A DNA stretch of 64,000 nucleotides from Aquimonas sp041395245 (GTDB lineage: Bacteria > Pseudomonadota > Gammaproteobacteria > Xanthomonadales > Xanthomonadaceae). Position numbers and translations under genes: made by a program. The stretch covers positions 38,863 through 102,862 of the forward strand of contig JAWLAY010000017.1 of the NCBI GenBank assembly GCA_041395245.1, written 5' to 3'. Shown in pieces: positions 33,673 through 41,832 of this stretch; the first letter of the stretch is position 1; every line of letters begins with the position of its first letter. Below the pieces are notes generated by a model, which was given only the letters and a program-made list of their open reading frames with translations, was not told the origin of the DNA and searched no databases.

Positions 33673-35091
33673 TTACTCGGAAACCGCCGTCGCGAAATCA
33701 CCGGCCAAGGCTTTGTAGACCGCAACCAGCGCGGTGGCGCGTTGGGTCTGCGCATCGACCGCCTGCTGCTCGAAGCCGATGCGCGTTCGCTCGGCATCGA
33801 TCACGACCAAGGCGTCGTCTGCCCCGCGTTCGAAACGGATCCTCGCCATCTCGGCCGCCTCGCCCGCGCGACTGGCCGCTTCGCTCAGTTCGTAGGCGGC
33901 GCGATTGGCCGCACGATAGCCGGACAGCGCATTCTCAGTTTCCTCCAACGCCAGCAGAACTGTCTGCTGATAGGTCGCGGCCGCACCGTCTGCACGGGCT
34001 TCGGCCGCCTTGACGTTCTGCCGCACGCGACCGAGATTGAGGAACTGCCAACTCAGGCTCGGCCCCCAGCGCCAGCGCTCGCTGTTGCCGCTGCCGAGAT
34101 CGCCGAACGACTGCGCGGTCCAACCGAACGCACCCAGCAGATTGAGCTTGGGGAAGTACTCGGCGATTTCCGTACCCACATCATGCGTCGCGGCCATCAG
34201 CTCACGTTCGGCTGCCTGCACGTCGGGGCGTCGACGCAACCAGTCTTCCGGCGTGCCGACCGCTTGCAGGACCGGCAGATTCGGCATGCCCTGACTTGTC
34301 GCCAGGACCTCACGCAAGTCTGCCAAGGGCAAAGCGGTCAGCACGGCCAGCCGCTGCTCCTGACGCACCACTGCCGTTTCGCTGCTGGCAACGCCCGCGG
34401 ACAAGGCGGCGCGTTCCGCCTGCAGGCGCGTCACGTCCATGCCGCTGCGGCGCCCGGCTTTCTCCAATGCCACGACCAGATTCACCGCCTCGTCCAACAT
34501 GGACAGATTGCGTTGATCCAGTTGCAAGCGCTGTTGCGCACCACGCAATGAAAAATAGGCTTGGGCGGTTTCGGCAATCACGCTCAACTGGGTGTACTGC
34601 CATTGCGCCGCAGCCGCCTCGGTGCGACGCACGACCGCCCGCTTGGGATTGCGCACGCTACCGAACAGATCGATCTCCCAACTGGCATCGAAGCCCACCT
34701 CGTAGGTGTCCACCTTGGTCAGACCAGGAAAGGACATCGGGTCCTGACTACTGAAGGCCGTGCGCGTGCCCTCACCCGCGGCGGTGACAGTGGGAAACAG
34801 ACTGTAGATCGACAAGCCGCTGATCGCGCGCGATTCCTCCAGCCGCGCCAGCGCTTGGGCGATCTGCGTATTGCCACGCAAGGCCTGCGCCAATAGAGCG
34901 TCCAGCGCAGCATCTCCGAAGGATTGCCAGACGCCGGTCGGCAATGGCGCCTTCACCGATGCCGCGTCCGCCTGATCAAACGCCGTCGGCACCGGCGCTT
35001 CGGGTCGCACGTAATCGGGACCCACCGTACAACCAGACAGCAGAGCTGCGGCAATCAACGAGGAAAGAACGAACGACGAGTGCTTACGCAT
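33673..35091 (-). CDS. RND efflux outer-membrane lipoprotein (NodT/OprM family)
   Basis: 472 residues. Residues 1-21 are a lipoprotein signal (SLIAAALLSGC, lipobox LSGC) and the mature end TVGPDYVRPEAPVP is typical of OprM-like channels. Two outer-membrane efflux-protein repeats follow, with long helical stretches such as QRLQLDQRNLSMLDEAVNLV and KAAEARADGAAATYQQTVLL. Trimeric channel that docks with the pump encoded upstream; its start overlaps the pump gene by 8 nt. Last gene of tetR-MFP-RND-OMF. Confidence 0.93.
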   Translation of the reverse strand: MRKHSSFVLSSLIAAALLSGCTVGPDYVRPEAPVPTAFDQADAASVKAPLPTGVWQSFGDAALDALLAQALRGNTQIAQALARLEESRAISGLSIYSLFPTVTAAGEGTRTAFSSQDPMSFPGLTKVDTYEVGFDASWEIDLFGSVRNPKRAVVRRTEAAAAQWQYTQLSVIAETAQAYFSLRGAQQRLQLDQRNLSMLDEAVNLVVALEKAGRRSGMDVTRLQAERAALSAGVASSETAVVRQEQRLAVLTALPLADLREVLATSQGMPNLPVLQAVGTPEDWLRRRPDVQAAERELMAATHDVGTEIAEYFPKLNLLGAFGWTAQSFGDLGSGNSERWRWGPSLSWQFLNLGRVRQNVKAAEARADGAAATYQQTVLLALEETENALSGYRAANRAAYELSEAASRAGEAAEMARIRFERGADDALVVIDAERTRIGFEQQAVDAQTQRATALVAVYKALAGDFATAVSE

Positions 35092-38000
35092 GATGTGAAC
35101 CCTCCGCAGCGACCTGGATCGGTTGCCGCTGGGCGCGACGCCGCTCGCTGAGCGTGCGAATCACGACATAGAACACCGGGGTGAAAAACAGTCCGAAGAA
35201 GGTGACGCCGAGCATGCCGGCGAACACCGTCACGCCCATCACATGCCGCACTTCAGACCCTGCGCCGCTGGCGAACACCAGCGGAAGCACACCCGCACAG
35301 AAGGCGAAACTGGTCATCAGAATCGGGCGCAGACGCAAGCGGCAGGCTTCGACCGCCGAATCAAAAATGCTGTGACCCTGCTCTTCCAGATCCCGCGCAA
35401 ACTCGACGATCAGGATGGCGTTCTTGCAGGCCAGTCCCATCAGCACCACCAGACCGATCTGGGTGAAGATGTTGTTGTCGAGAAAGCTCGGCGGATAGGT
35501 CGGTGGCCAGATCATGAAACTCATGCCGTGGAAGAAATTGACCAACCAGATGCCGCCCATGGCCGACAGCAGACACATCGGCACGATCAGAATGACCGTC
35601 AGTGGCAGCGACCAGCTTTCATACAACGCGGCGAGTACCAGGTAGACCAACAGGACACAGAGCGGAAACACCAGCAGGGCGGTCGAGCTTTGATTGACCT
35701 GCTCGAAGGTCAGTCCGGTCCATTCGATGTTCATGCCACGCGGCAAGGTCTGTTCGGCCAGCTTGCCCACGGCCAGCAGCGCCTCGTTGGACGACATCGC
35801 GGACGGGTCCGCCGCCGCCGACAGGTCGGCCGCCGGGTAGCCGTTGTAGCGGATCACCGGGTCGGGTCCGTAGCTCTGCTTGACCTCGACCACGCTACCC
35901 AAGGGCACCATCTCGCCTTGTGCATTGCGCGTCTTCAGGCGGTCGATATCACCCGCCTCATCGCGGAACGGCGCATCGGCCTGGGCATAGACGCTGTAGG
36001 TACGTCCAAACAGGTTGAAGTCGTTGACGTAGGCCGAACCCAGATACACCTGCAGCGCGTCGTAGATGTCGGTGAGTTGCAAGCCCAATTCCTTGGCGCG
36101 ATTGCGATCCACGATCGCATCCAGTTGCGGCACGTTGGACTGATACAGGCTCTGCACCGAATAGGGATCAAAACCCGGAGTCTGGCGCAGTGTTCCCACC
36201 AGGGCTTGGGTCTGATTGTTCAGTTCGCCATAGCCCAAACCGATACGGTCCTGCACGAAGGCTTCCACACCCGCCGCATTGCCCAGCCCCATGACCGGCG
36301 GCGGCAGCAAGGCGAAGGACAGGCCATCCTGGATTTCGCTGAAGGCCATGTTCAACTGCATGGCAATCTCCGCCGCTTCTTCCTCGCGGTCCTCGGCGGG
36401 CTTGAGTCCGACGAACATCAGTCCGGCGTTCGGCGTATTGACGAAGTGGATGGCGTTCAGGCCAGGGAACTGCACGACGTTTTCAACGCCCGGATGCGCC
36501 ATGGCGATCTCGCCCATGCGGCGAATCATGGCGTCGCTGCGATCGAGGGTGGCACCTTCCGGTAGCACCGCGGCGGCAAACAGATACTGCTTGTCCTGGG
36601 TGGGAATGAAGCCGGTCGGCACGGCGCGGAAGGCAAACACCGTCACCCCCAGCAGTACCGCATCCAGCACCAGCAGACGCGGCGCACGCTTGAGCGTGCC
36701 ACCGATACGCCGCGAGTAACCGTCGCCGCCACGCTTGAAGACGCGATTGAAGGCAGCGAAGAACCGTCCAAACAGACGCTCCATCAACCGTCCAAGGGCA
36801 TCCTTCGGCGCACCGTGCGGCTGCAACAGCACGGCTGAGAGTGCGGGCGACAGGGTCAGGGAGTTGAAGCCGGAGATCAGCACCGACACCGCAATGGTGA
36901 CCGCGAACTGACGATAAAACTGCCCGGTCACACCATTGAGGAACGCCAGCGGCACGAATACCGAGGCCAGCACCAGCGAGATCGCAATGATCGGCCCGGA
37001 CACCTCACTCATGGCCTTGTGTGCCGCCGCCAGCGGCGACAACCCTTCCTCGATGTGTCGCTCGACGTTTTCCACCACCACGATGGCGTCGTCGACCACG
37101 ATGCCGATGGCCAGCACCAGTCCGAACAGGGTCAGCACGTTCAACGAGAAACCAAGCAGCCACAGCACCGCAAACGTGCCGACGATGGACACCGGCACCG
37201 CCAGCAGCGGAATCAGCGAGGCGCGCCAGGTCTGCAGGAACACCACGACGACCAGCACCACCAGCGCGACCGCCTCCAGCAAGGTGGTCACGACCGACTT
37301 GATCGAATGCCGTACGAATACCGTCGGGTCATATTCGACGCTCCAGTGCACGCCTTCCGGAAACGTTTTGGAAATCTCCGCCATACGGGCTCGCACCGCA
37401 TCCGACAGCGCAATCGAGTTGGCACCCGGCGCTTCGAAAATCACGATGGCGGCAGCGTCTTCATTCTTGAGCAGCGAACGCAGGGAATAGGTGTTGGAGC
37501 CCAGTTCGATGCGAGCGATATCCTTCAGGCGCGTCAGCGCACCGCCCTCGGCCTTGACGATGATCTCGGCAAATTGCTCCGGCGACTCCAAGCGTCCCTG
37601 CGCATTGATCGACAGCTGCACGCCCGCACCGCCCGGCATCGGCGAGGCACCGATGGCGCCGGCGGAAACCTGCTGATTCTGTTCGCGCAGTGCGTAGATC
37701 ACATCGCCGGCGGTAATGCCACGCGCTGCGGCCGCATCCGGATCGAGCCAGATGCGCATGGCGTAGTTGCCCGCACCGAAGGCCAGCGCCTGCCCCACGC
37801 CGTTCAAGCGTGCCAGTTCATCCTTGACCCGCAGATTGGCGAAGTTCGACAGATACAGCGCGTCATAGCGCTTGTCGGGCGAGGTCAGGTGCACCACCAT
37901 CGTGATGTTGGGTGAGGACTTGGCCGTCGTCACGCCCAACTGGCGCACGGCCTCCGGCAGGCGCGGCGAGGCTTGGGCCACGCGGTTCTGAACCTGCATG

Positions 38001-38326
38001 GCGGCAAGGTCGATGTCGGTGCCCTGGGCAAACGTCACGGTCAGGTTGAGCGAACCATCGGAGGCCGCCACCGACTTCATGTAGATCATCCGCTCGACGC
38101 CATTGATGGCTTCTTCCAGCGGCGCGGCCACGGTCTCGGCGATCGTCTTGGGATTGGCACCCGGATAGATCGCGGTCACCTGGACCGACGGTGGCACGAC
38201 CTCCGGGTATTCGCTGATCGGCAGGTTGGGCAGCGCGATCAAGCCAGCGACGAAGATCAGGATGGAGAACACCGCCGCCAGAATCGGCCGGTCAACGAAA
38301 ATGCGGGAAAAATCGGAATGCGCCAT
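35084..38326 (-). CDS. RND multidrug efflux permease (HAE1 family)
   Basis: 1080 residues, inner-membrane trimeric proton/drug antiporter. Twelve TM segments are expected. FVDRPILAAVFSILIFVAGL starts TM1, and GIVVDDAIVVVENVERHIEEG in TM4 carries the proton-relay Asp pair. The docking/porter regions read IYPGANPKTIAETVAAPLEE. It looks closest to the MexF/OqxB/BepE group. Oddity: near TM10-11 a loop of about 20 residues (NFFHGMSFMIWPPTYPPSFL, then DNNIFTQIGLV) interrupts what is usually a short GGDNN turn. It begins 3 nt after the membrane-fusion gene. Confidence 0.94.
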   Translation of the reverse strand: MAHSDFSRIFVDRPILAAVFSILIFVAGLIALPNLPISEYPEVVPPSVQVTAIYPGANPKTIAETVAAPLEEAINGVERMIYMKSVAASDGSLNLTVTFAQGTDIDLAAMQVQNRVAQASPRLPEAVRQLGVTTAKSSPNITMVVHLTSPDKRYDALYLSNFANLRVKDELARLNGVGQALAFGAGNYAMRIWLDPDAAAARGITAGDVIYALREQNQQVSAGAIGASPMPGGAGVQLSINAQGRLESPEQFAEIIVKAEGGALTRLKDIARIELGSNTYSLRSLLKNEDAAAIVIFEAPGANSIALSDAVRARMAEISKTFPEGVHWSVEYDPTVFVRHSIKSVVTTLLEAVALVVLVVVVFLQTWRASLIPLLAVPVSIVGTFAVLWLLGFSLNVLTLFGLVLAIGIVVDDAIVVVENVERHIEEGLSPLAAAHKAMSEVSGPIIAISLVLASVFVPLAFLNGVTGQFYRQFAVTIAVSVLISGFNSLTLSPALSAVLLQPHGAPKDALGRLMERLFGRFFAAFNRVFKRGGDGYSRRIGGTLKRAPRLLVLDAVLLGVTVFAFRAVPTGFIPTQDKQYLFAAAVLPEGATLDRSDAMIRRMGEIAMAHPGVENVVQFPGLNAIHFVNTPNAGLMFVGLKPAEDREEEAAEIAMQLNMAFSEIQDGLSFALLPPPVMGLGNAAGVEAFVQDRIGLGYGELNNQTQALVGTLRQTPGFDPYSVQSLYQSNVPQLDAIVDRNRAKELGLQLTDIYDALQVYLGSAYVNDFNLFGRTYSVYAQADAPFRDEAGDIDRLKTRNAQGEMVPLGSVVEVKQSYGPDPVIRYNGYPAADLSAAADPSAMSSNEALLAVGKLAEQTLPRGMNIEWTGLTFEQVNQSSTALLVFPLCVLLVYLVLAALYESWSLPLTVILIVPMCLLSAMGGIWLVNFFHGMSFMIWPPTYPPSFLDNNIFTQIGLVVLMGLACKNAILIVEFARDLEEQGHSIFDSAVEACRLRLRPILMTSFAFCAGVLPLVFASGAGSEVRHVMGVTVFAGMLGVTFFGLFFTPVFYVVIRTLSERRRAQRQPIQVAAEGSHHA

Positions 38327-38329
38327 GGA

Positions 38330-39517
38330 TCAAGCCTCCGGTGCGGCCGCAGCGGCCTGCGCCGCCGCGCTGTTCGGCGCGTCCATCGGCACCGTGACCG
38401 GCGCGACGACCTGATCGGGGAAGAAGATCTTGCGCGTGCCATTGACGATGACCTGATCGCTGGGCTGCAAACCGCTCTCCACGACGCGCAGGCCGTTGAT
38501 CTGTGCACCCAGCACGACATCCCGTCGCTGTGCGGCATTGCCCTCGCCGAGTACGAACACGTACTTGCGATCCTGATCGGTCAACACCGCCTGATCGTGA
38601 ATCAACAAGGCCGTCGCGGAGCCTTCCGCTTGCAGACGCACCCGCGCGAACAGGCCGGGCACCAGGCGCGCATCCGGGTTGGACAGCACGGCACGTGCCA
38701 TCACCGTACCGGTGGCGGCGTTCAATTGGTTATCCAGAAAATCCAGGTTACCGGCGTGCTTGAACTCGGCCTCGTCGGCCAGCGCCACCTGTACGGGCAC
38801 CGCCGCGTCATCGCTGAGCGCCTGCGTGGCACTGGCGTGGTAGCGCAGGAAGGTGCGCTCGTCCGCCTCGAACACCACATGCACTGGATCAACGGAAACC
38901 AGCGTGGACAACAAGGTGTCGCCCGGCGCGACGAGATTCCCCGGCTTCACCAACGCGGCCCCGATACGTCCGGCAATCGGCGCCTTGATGCGCGTGAACT
39001 CCAGATTGAGTTGCGCCGTCAGCAGGCGCGCGTTCGCCGCGTCCACATCGGCCTCGGCCTGCGCCAACTCGACACCGCGCGCATCCAGATCACCCTGCGA
39101 CACGGCGCGCGACGCGATCAGGGCTTCGCTGCGTTCGTACTCGGTCCGCGCCAGCTTACGGCGTGCTTCGGCGCGCGCGACATCGGCCTGGGCCGCCGCC
39201 ACGGCAGCGCGGTACTCGCGATCATCGATGCTGAACAACAATGCATCCTTCGCCACCAGCGCCCCTTCGCGCACATGCACGTTGGCGAGGTAGCCCGCCA
39301 CGCGTGGACGCAGTTCGACGGCGTCGACGGCCTGGACACGCCCGGTGAACTCACGCGAGGGAGAAATCGACTGCTGCACCACGGCGGCAACCGACACCCC
39401 TTGCGGTGGCATCTGCTGCGGCTCGCCACCGCCGCCGCCACAGGCCGCAAGACTGATCGCCAGTGCCAGGGCGCTGATACGCAGGGCCAGCCCGCGCGAC
39501 GAAATCAGAGAGGACAT
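38330..39517 (-). CDS. RND efflux membrane-fusion lipoprotein (periplasmic adaptor)
   Basis: 395 residues. Lipoprotein signal with lipobox LAAC followed by five Gly. SREFTGRVQAVDAVELRPRVAG opens the beta-barrel/lipoyl region. A long alpha-hairpin (residues about 95-165, rich in Ala/Glu/Arg) sits between the lipoyl halves, and LNLEFTRIKAPIAGRIGAAL closes it. The C-terminal tail is Ala/Pro-rich. It links the pump to the outer-membrane channel. Lies 47 nt downstream of the tetR gene on the same strand. Confidence 0.94.
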   Translation of the reverse strand: MSSLISSRGLALRISALALAISLAACGGGGGEPQQMPPQGVSVAAVVQQSISPSREFTGRVQAVDAVELRPRVAGYLANVHVREGALVAKDALLFSIDDREYRAAVAAAQADVARAEARRKLARTEYERSEALIASRAVSQGDLDARGVELAQAEADVDAANARLLTAQLNLEFTRIKAPIAGRIGAALVKPGNLVAPGDTLLSTLVSVDPVHVVFEADERTFLRYHASATQALSDDAAVPVQVALADEAEFKHAGNLDFLDNQLNAATGTVMARAVLSNPDARLVPGLFARVRLQAEGSATALLIHDQAVLTDQDRKYVFVLGEGNAAQRRDVVLGAQINGLRVVESGLQPSDQVIVNGTRKIFFPDQVVAPVTVPMDAPNSAAAQAAAAAPEA

Positions 39518-39564
39518 ACGAATCTCCTTGAAGATCGAAAAGAGTCAATAACAACGGTTGCGTG

Positions 39565-40128
39565 TCATGCGTTCTTCGGCATGGCACACGGGTTTTCGGC
39601 AAGACGACGGATCAACGCGACCACGCGCGCATAGATGTCCGGTGGCAGTGGATTCATGTCGAACATCGTCTGCCAGAACATCCCTTCAGACGCCATCAGG
39701 ATGATGTAACGCATCAAATCGGTGTCGCTCCAGTCCCAGCCATCGAAGGTACGGCGTTGATGGTCGCGAACCGGATCCAGCAGGGACGGGTCAACCATCG
39801 CGGCGCTCATCATTCCGCTCACGTAGCGCCGGTGGCGAATGTCGTCCGTATCCAGATTGCAGCGCAGATGACCGAGGATCGTCGCCGTCTTCTGGCACGT
39901 TCCTTCCGGACTCGCTTCGCAAGCCGCACGCTCCCAATCGGCGATGTCGGCTTCGATCAAGCCCTTCAGCAAGGCTTCCTTGGTGGGAAAGTGATAGGTG
40001 ATGCCACCGCGCGTCACGCCGCTTTCGGTCGCCAATTCATCGAAGGTGAGGTGACCGGCACCTTTGGTTTCGACGATCCTGCGGGCGGCATCAAGCACTT
40101 TCTGGCGGGCTTTGGGCTGTCTGCTCAT
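39565..40128 (-). CDS. TetR/AcrR-family repressor of the efflux operon
   Basis: 187 residues. N-terminal helix-turn-helix: KVLDAARRIVETKGAGHLTFDELATESGVTRGGITYHFPTKEALLKGLIEAD (read as consecutive segments), a textbook TetR DNA-binding domain. The C-terminal domain is a ligand pocket with several Met/Trp/Phe residues. First gene of the operon it probably represses; a near-perfect palindrome begins 5 nt upstream of its start codon, so it should be autoregulated. Confidence 0.92.
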   Translation of the reverse strand: MSRQPKARQKVLDAARRIVETKGAGHLTFDELATESGVTRGGITYHFPTKEALLKGLIEADIADWERAACEASPEGTCQKTATILGHLRCNLDTDDIRHRRYVSGMMSAAMVDPSLLDPVRDHQRRTFDGWDWSDTDLMRYIILMASEGMFWQTMFDMNPLPPDIYARVVALIRRLAENPCAMPKNA

Positions 40129-40133
40129 GGCGA

Positions 40134-40159
40134 AACTATACAGTACGTTCTGTATAGTT
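40134..40159. promoter_or_regulatory. TetR-type operator palindrome
   Basis: AACTATACAG (40134-40143) and CTGTATAGTT (40150-40159) are perfect 10-nt inverted arms around TACGTT, whose inner ACGT is itself palindromic, so 12 of 13 half-site positions match. It lies 5 nt upstream of the tetR start and 74 nt upstream of the divergent SFPD-repeat gene. TATA-like arms could overlap promoter -10 elements in both directions. Size and symmetry are those of operators for TetR/AcrR efflux repressors. Confidence 0.82.
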
Positions 40160-40233
40160 ATGAAGACCGTTCGTCAGATTTCGACGCAACGAATAGGCTG
40201 TGCGGCACGCGACTCCTCATCGAGACCAGAGCC

Positions 40234-40593
40234 ATGCACTGCGTATCCACCGTCACCAAAGCCCTTGCCCTGCTCGGCCTTCTCGCGCTTGGACTACCGT
40301 GTCGCTGCCTCGCGCGCGACGTGGCGTTGAGCGCGGCGGATTGCAGCATGCTGATCGATGGCCAACGCATCGAACTGAAGGGCAAGGTCGCCTACACCGC
40401 CAGCTTTCCCGACCTGAAGGTCAAGGTCGTGAGCAGCTTTCCCACGCTGAAGGTAAAAACGGTCGAAGCGTTCCCGGACGATTGCGGCGAATGGCAGGTT
40501 GTCGACAGTTTTCCGGACTTCACCGTGCAGTTTGTCGACAGTTTCCCGGATCTCGAAATCGAATTCGTCGAGTCCTTTCCCGGCCTTCGCTGA
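40234..40593 (+). CDS. Small secreted protein made of SFPD 11-residue repeats
   Basis: 119 residues from the ATG at 40234. Residues 1-28 are a Sec signal (LALLGLLALGLPCRCLA). A Cys at 37 and a Cys at 84 could form a disulfide. From residue 57 to the end the chain is a repeat of about 11 residues with Phe-Pro at 58, 69, 80, 93, 104 and 115 (spacing 11, 11, 13, 11, 11): SFPDLKVKVVS, SFPTLKVKTVE, AFPDDCGEWQVVD, SFPDFTVQFVD, SFPDLEIEFVE, SFPGLR. Alternating hydrophobic residues suggest one beta-strand per repeat, that is, a closed or stacked beta structure. From memory this recalls the septoil-knot (DUF6150-type) proteins; I cannot confirm that. Divergent from tetR. Confidence 0.75.
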   Translation: MHCVSTVTKALALLGLLALGLPCRCLARDVALSAADCSMLIDGQRIELKGKVAYTASFPDLKVKVVSSFPTLKVKTVEAFPDDCGEWQVVDSFPDFTVQFVDSFPDLEIEFVESFPGLR

Positions 40594-40602
40594 GGCCCCC
40601 GC

Positions 40603-41832
40603 TCAGCCCGCCTGATAGCGGGTGGCGACGTAGTTCTCGATGATGTCGATGAATTCATCGACGATGCGCTCGCCACGCAAGGTCACGGTCTTGACCCCAT
40701 CGACGAACACCGGCGCAGCGGGTGCTTCGCCCGTTCCCGGCAAGGAGATGCCGATATTGGCGTGCTTGCTTTCGCCCGGCCCGTTGACGATGCATCCCAT
40801 CACCGCCAGGCTGAGGTTTTCCACGCCAGGCCGGGTGATTCGCCACTCGGGCATGCGCTCGCGCACATGCGCCTGTACCTGCTTGGCCAACTCCTGGAAA
40901 AACTCGCTGGTGGTCCGACCACAACCGGGACAGGCGGTCACCAGCGGTGTGAAGGCACGCAAGCCCAAGGTCTGCAGCAATTCCTGCGCGACGACCACTT
41001 CGGCCGTGCGCGACTGTCCGGGTTCCGGCGTCAGACTGATTCGGATGGTGTCACCGATGCCTTCCTGCAACAGGATCGACAACGCGGCGGTGGACGCCAC
41101 GATACCTTTCGAGCCCATGCCCGCCTCGGTCAGCCCCAGATGCAGGGCAAACGAAGAACGCTGCGCCAAGTCGCGATAGACCGCGATCAAATCCTGAACG
41201 CCCGACACCTTGCAGGACAGGATGATGCGATTCGCTGGCAAGCCGAGTTGCACGGCACGCTCGGCAGAGTCCAGCGCCGAGCGGATCAAGGCTTCGCGCA
41301 ATACGCGACCGGCGTCCCAAGGCTCGGCACGCTGCGCGTTCTCATCCATCAACTGCGCGGCGAGAGCTTGATCCAGCGAACCCCAGTTGGCACCGATGCG
41401 CACCGGTTTGTCATGCCGTGCCGCTAACTCGATGAGCTGCGCGAACTGGCTGTCACGCTTGCGTCCAAAACCGACATTGCCGGGATTGATGCGGTATTTC
41501 GCCAATGTTTCTGCACACGCAGGTTCATCGGCCAGCAACTGATGTCCGTTGTAATGGAAGTCGCCGATCAGCGGCACTTCCACCCCCATCGTTGCCAGAC
41601 GGTCACGGATGCGCGGCACGGCCGCCGCCGCCTCGGCGGTATTGACCGTCACGCGCACCAATTCCGATCCGGCACGCCACAGCTCGGCGACCTGCTTAGC
41701 CGTCGACACGACATCCGCCGTATCGGTATTCGTCATGGACTGCACGACCACCGGCGATTCACCGCCGACGCACACACCTGCCACGTCCACCGCGTGCGTC
41801 GGGTGGCGCTCGATTCGTTGCAACTCGGGCAT
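40603..41832 (-). CDS. ispG: 4-hydroxy-3-methylbut-2-enyl diphosphate synthase (flavodoxin)
   Basis: 409 residues. Penultimate step of the MEP isoprenoid pathway, using a [4Fe-4S] cluster. VVQSMTNTDTADV near the start of the TIM barrel, DFHYNGHQLLADEPACAETLAKYRINPGNVG in the barrel (read as segments), and the cluster ligands in VTACPGCGRTTSEF (CxxC) and MGCIVNGPGESKHANIG. The gene follows the PilZ-domain gene directly (start at 41832, upstream stop at 41833) and converges on the SFPD-repeat gene. Confidence 0.95.
   Translation of the reverse strand: MPELQRIERHPTHAVDVAGVCVGGESPVVVQSMTNTDTADVVSTAKQVAELWRAGSELVRVTVNTAEAAAAVPRIRDRLATMGVEVPLIGDFHYNGHQLLADEPACAETLAKYRINPGNVGFGRKRDSQFAQLIELAARHDKPVRIGANWGSLDQALAAQLMDENAQRAEPWDAGRVLREALIRSALDSAERAVQLGLPANRIILSCKVSGVQDLIAVYRDLAQRSSFALHLGLTEAGMGSKGIVASTAALSILLQEGIGDTIRISLTPEPGQSRTAEVVVAQELLQTLGLRAFTPLVTACPGCGRTTSEFFQELAKQVQAHVRERMPEWRITRPGVENLSLAVMGCIVNGPGESKHANIGISLPGTGEAPAAPVFVDGVKTVTLRGERIVDEFIDIIENYVATRYQAG

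Noticed and set aside
37973..39634. 553-codon plus-strand frame opposite the efflux genes
   Set aside because: Lies antisense to the certain RND permease and adaptor genes; typical shadow frame of GC-rich DNA with Gln/Arg/His-rich product.
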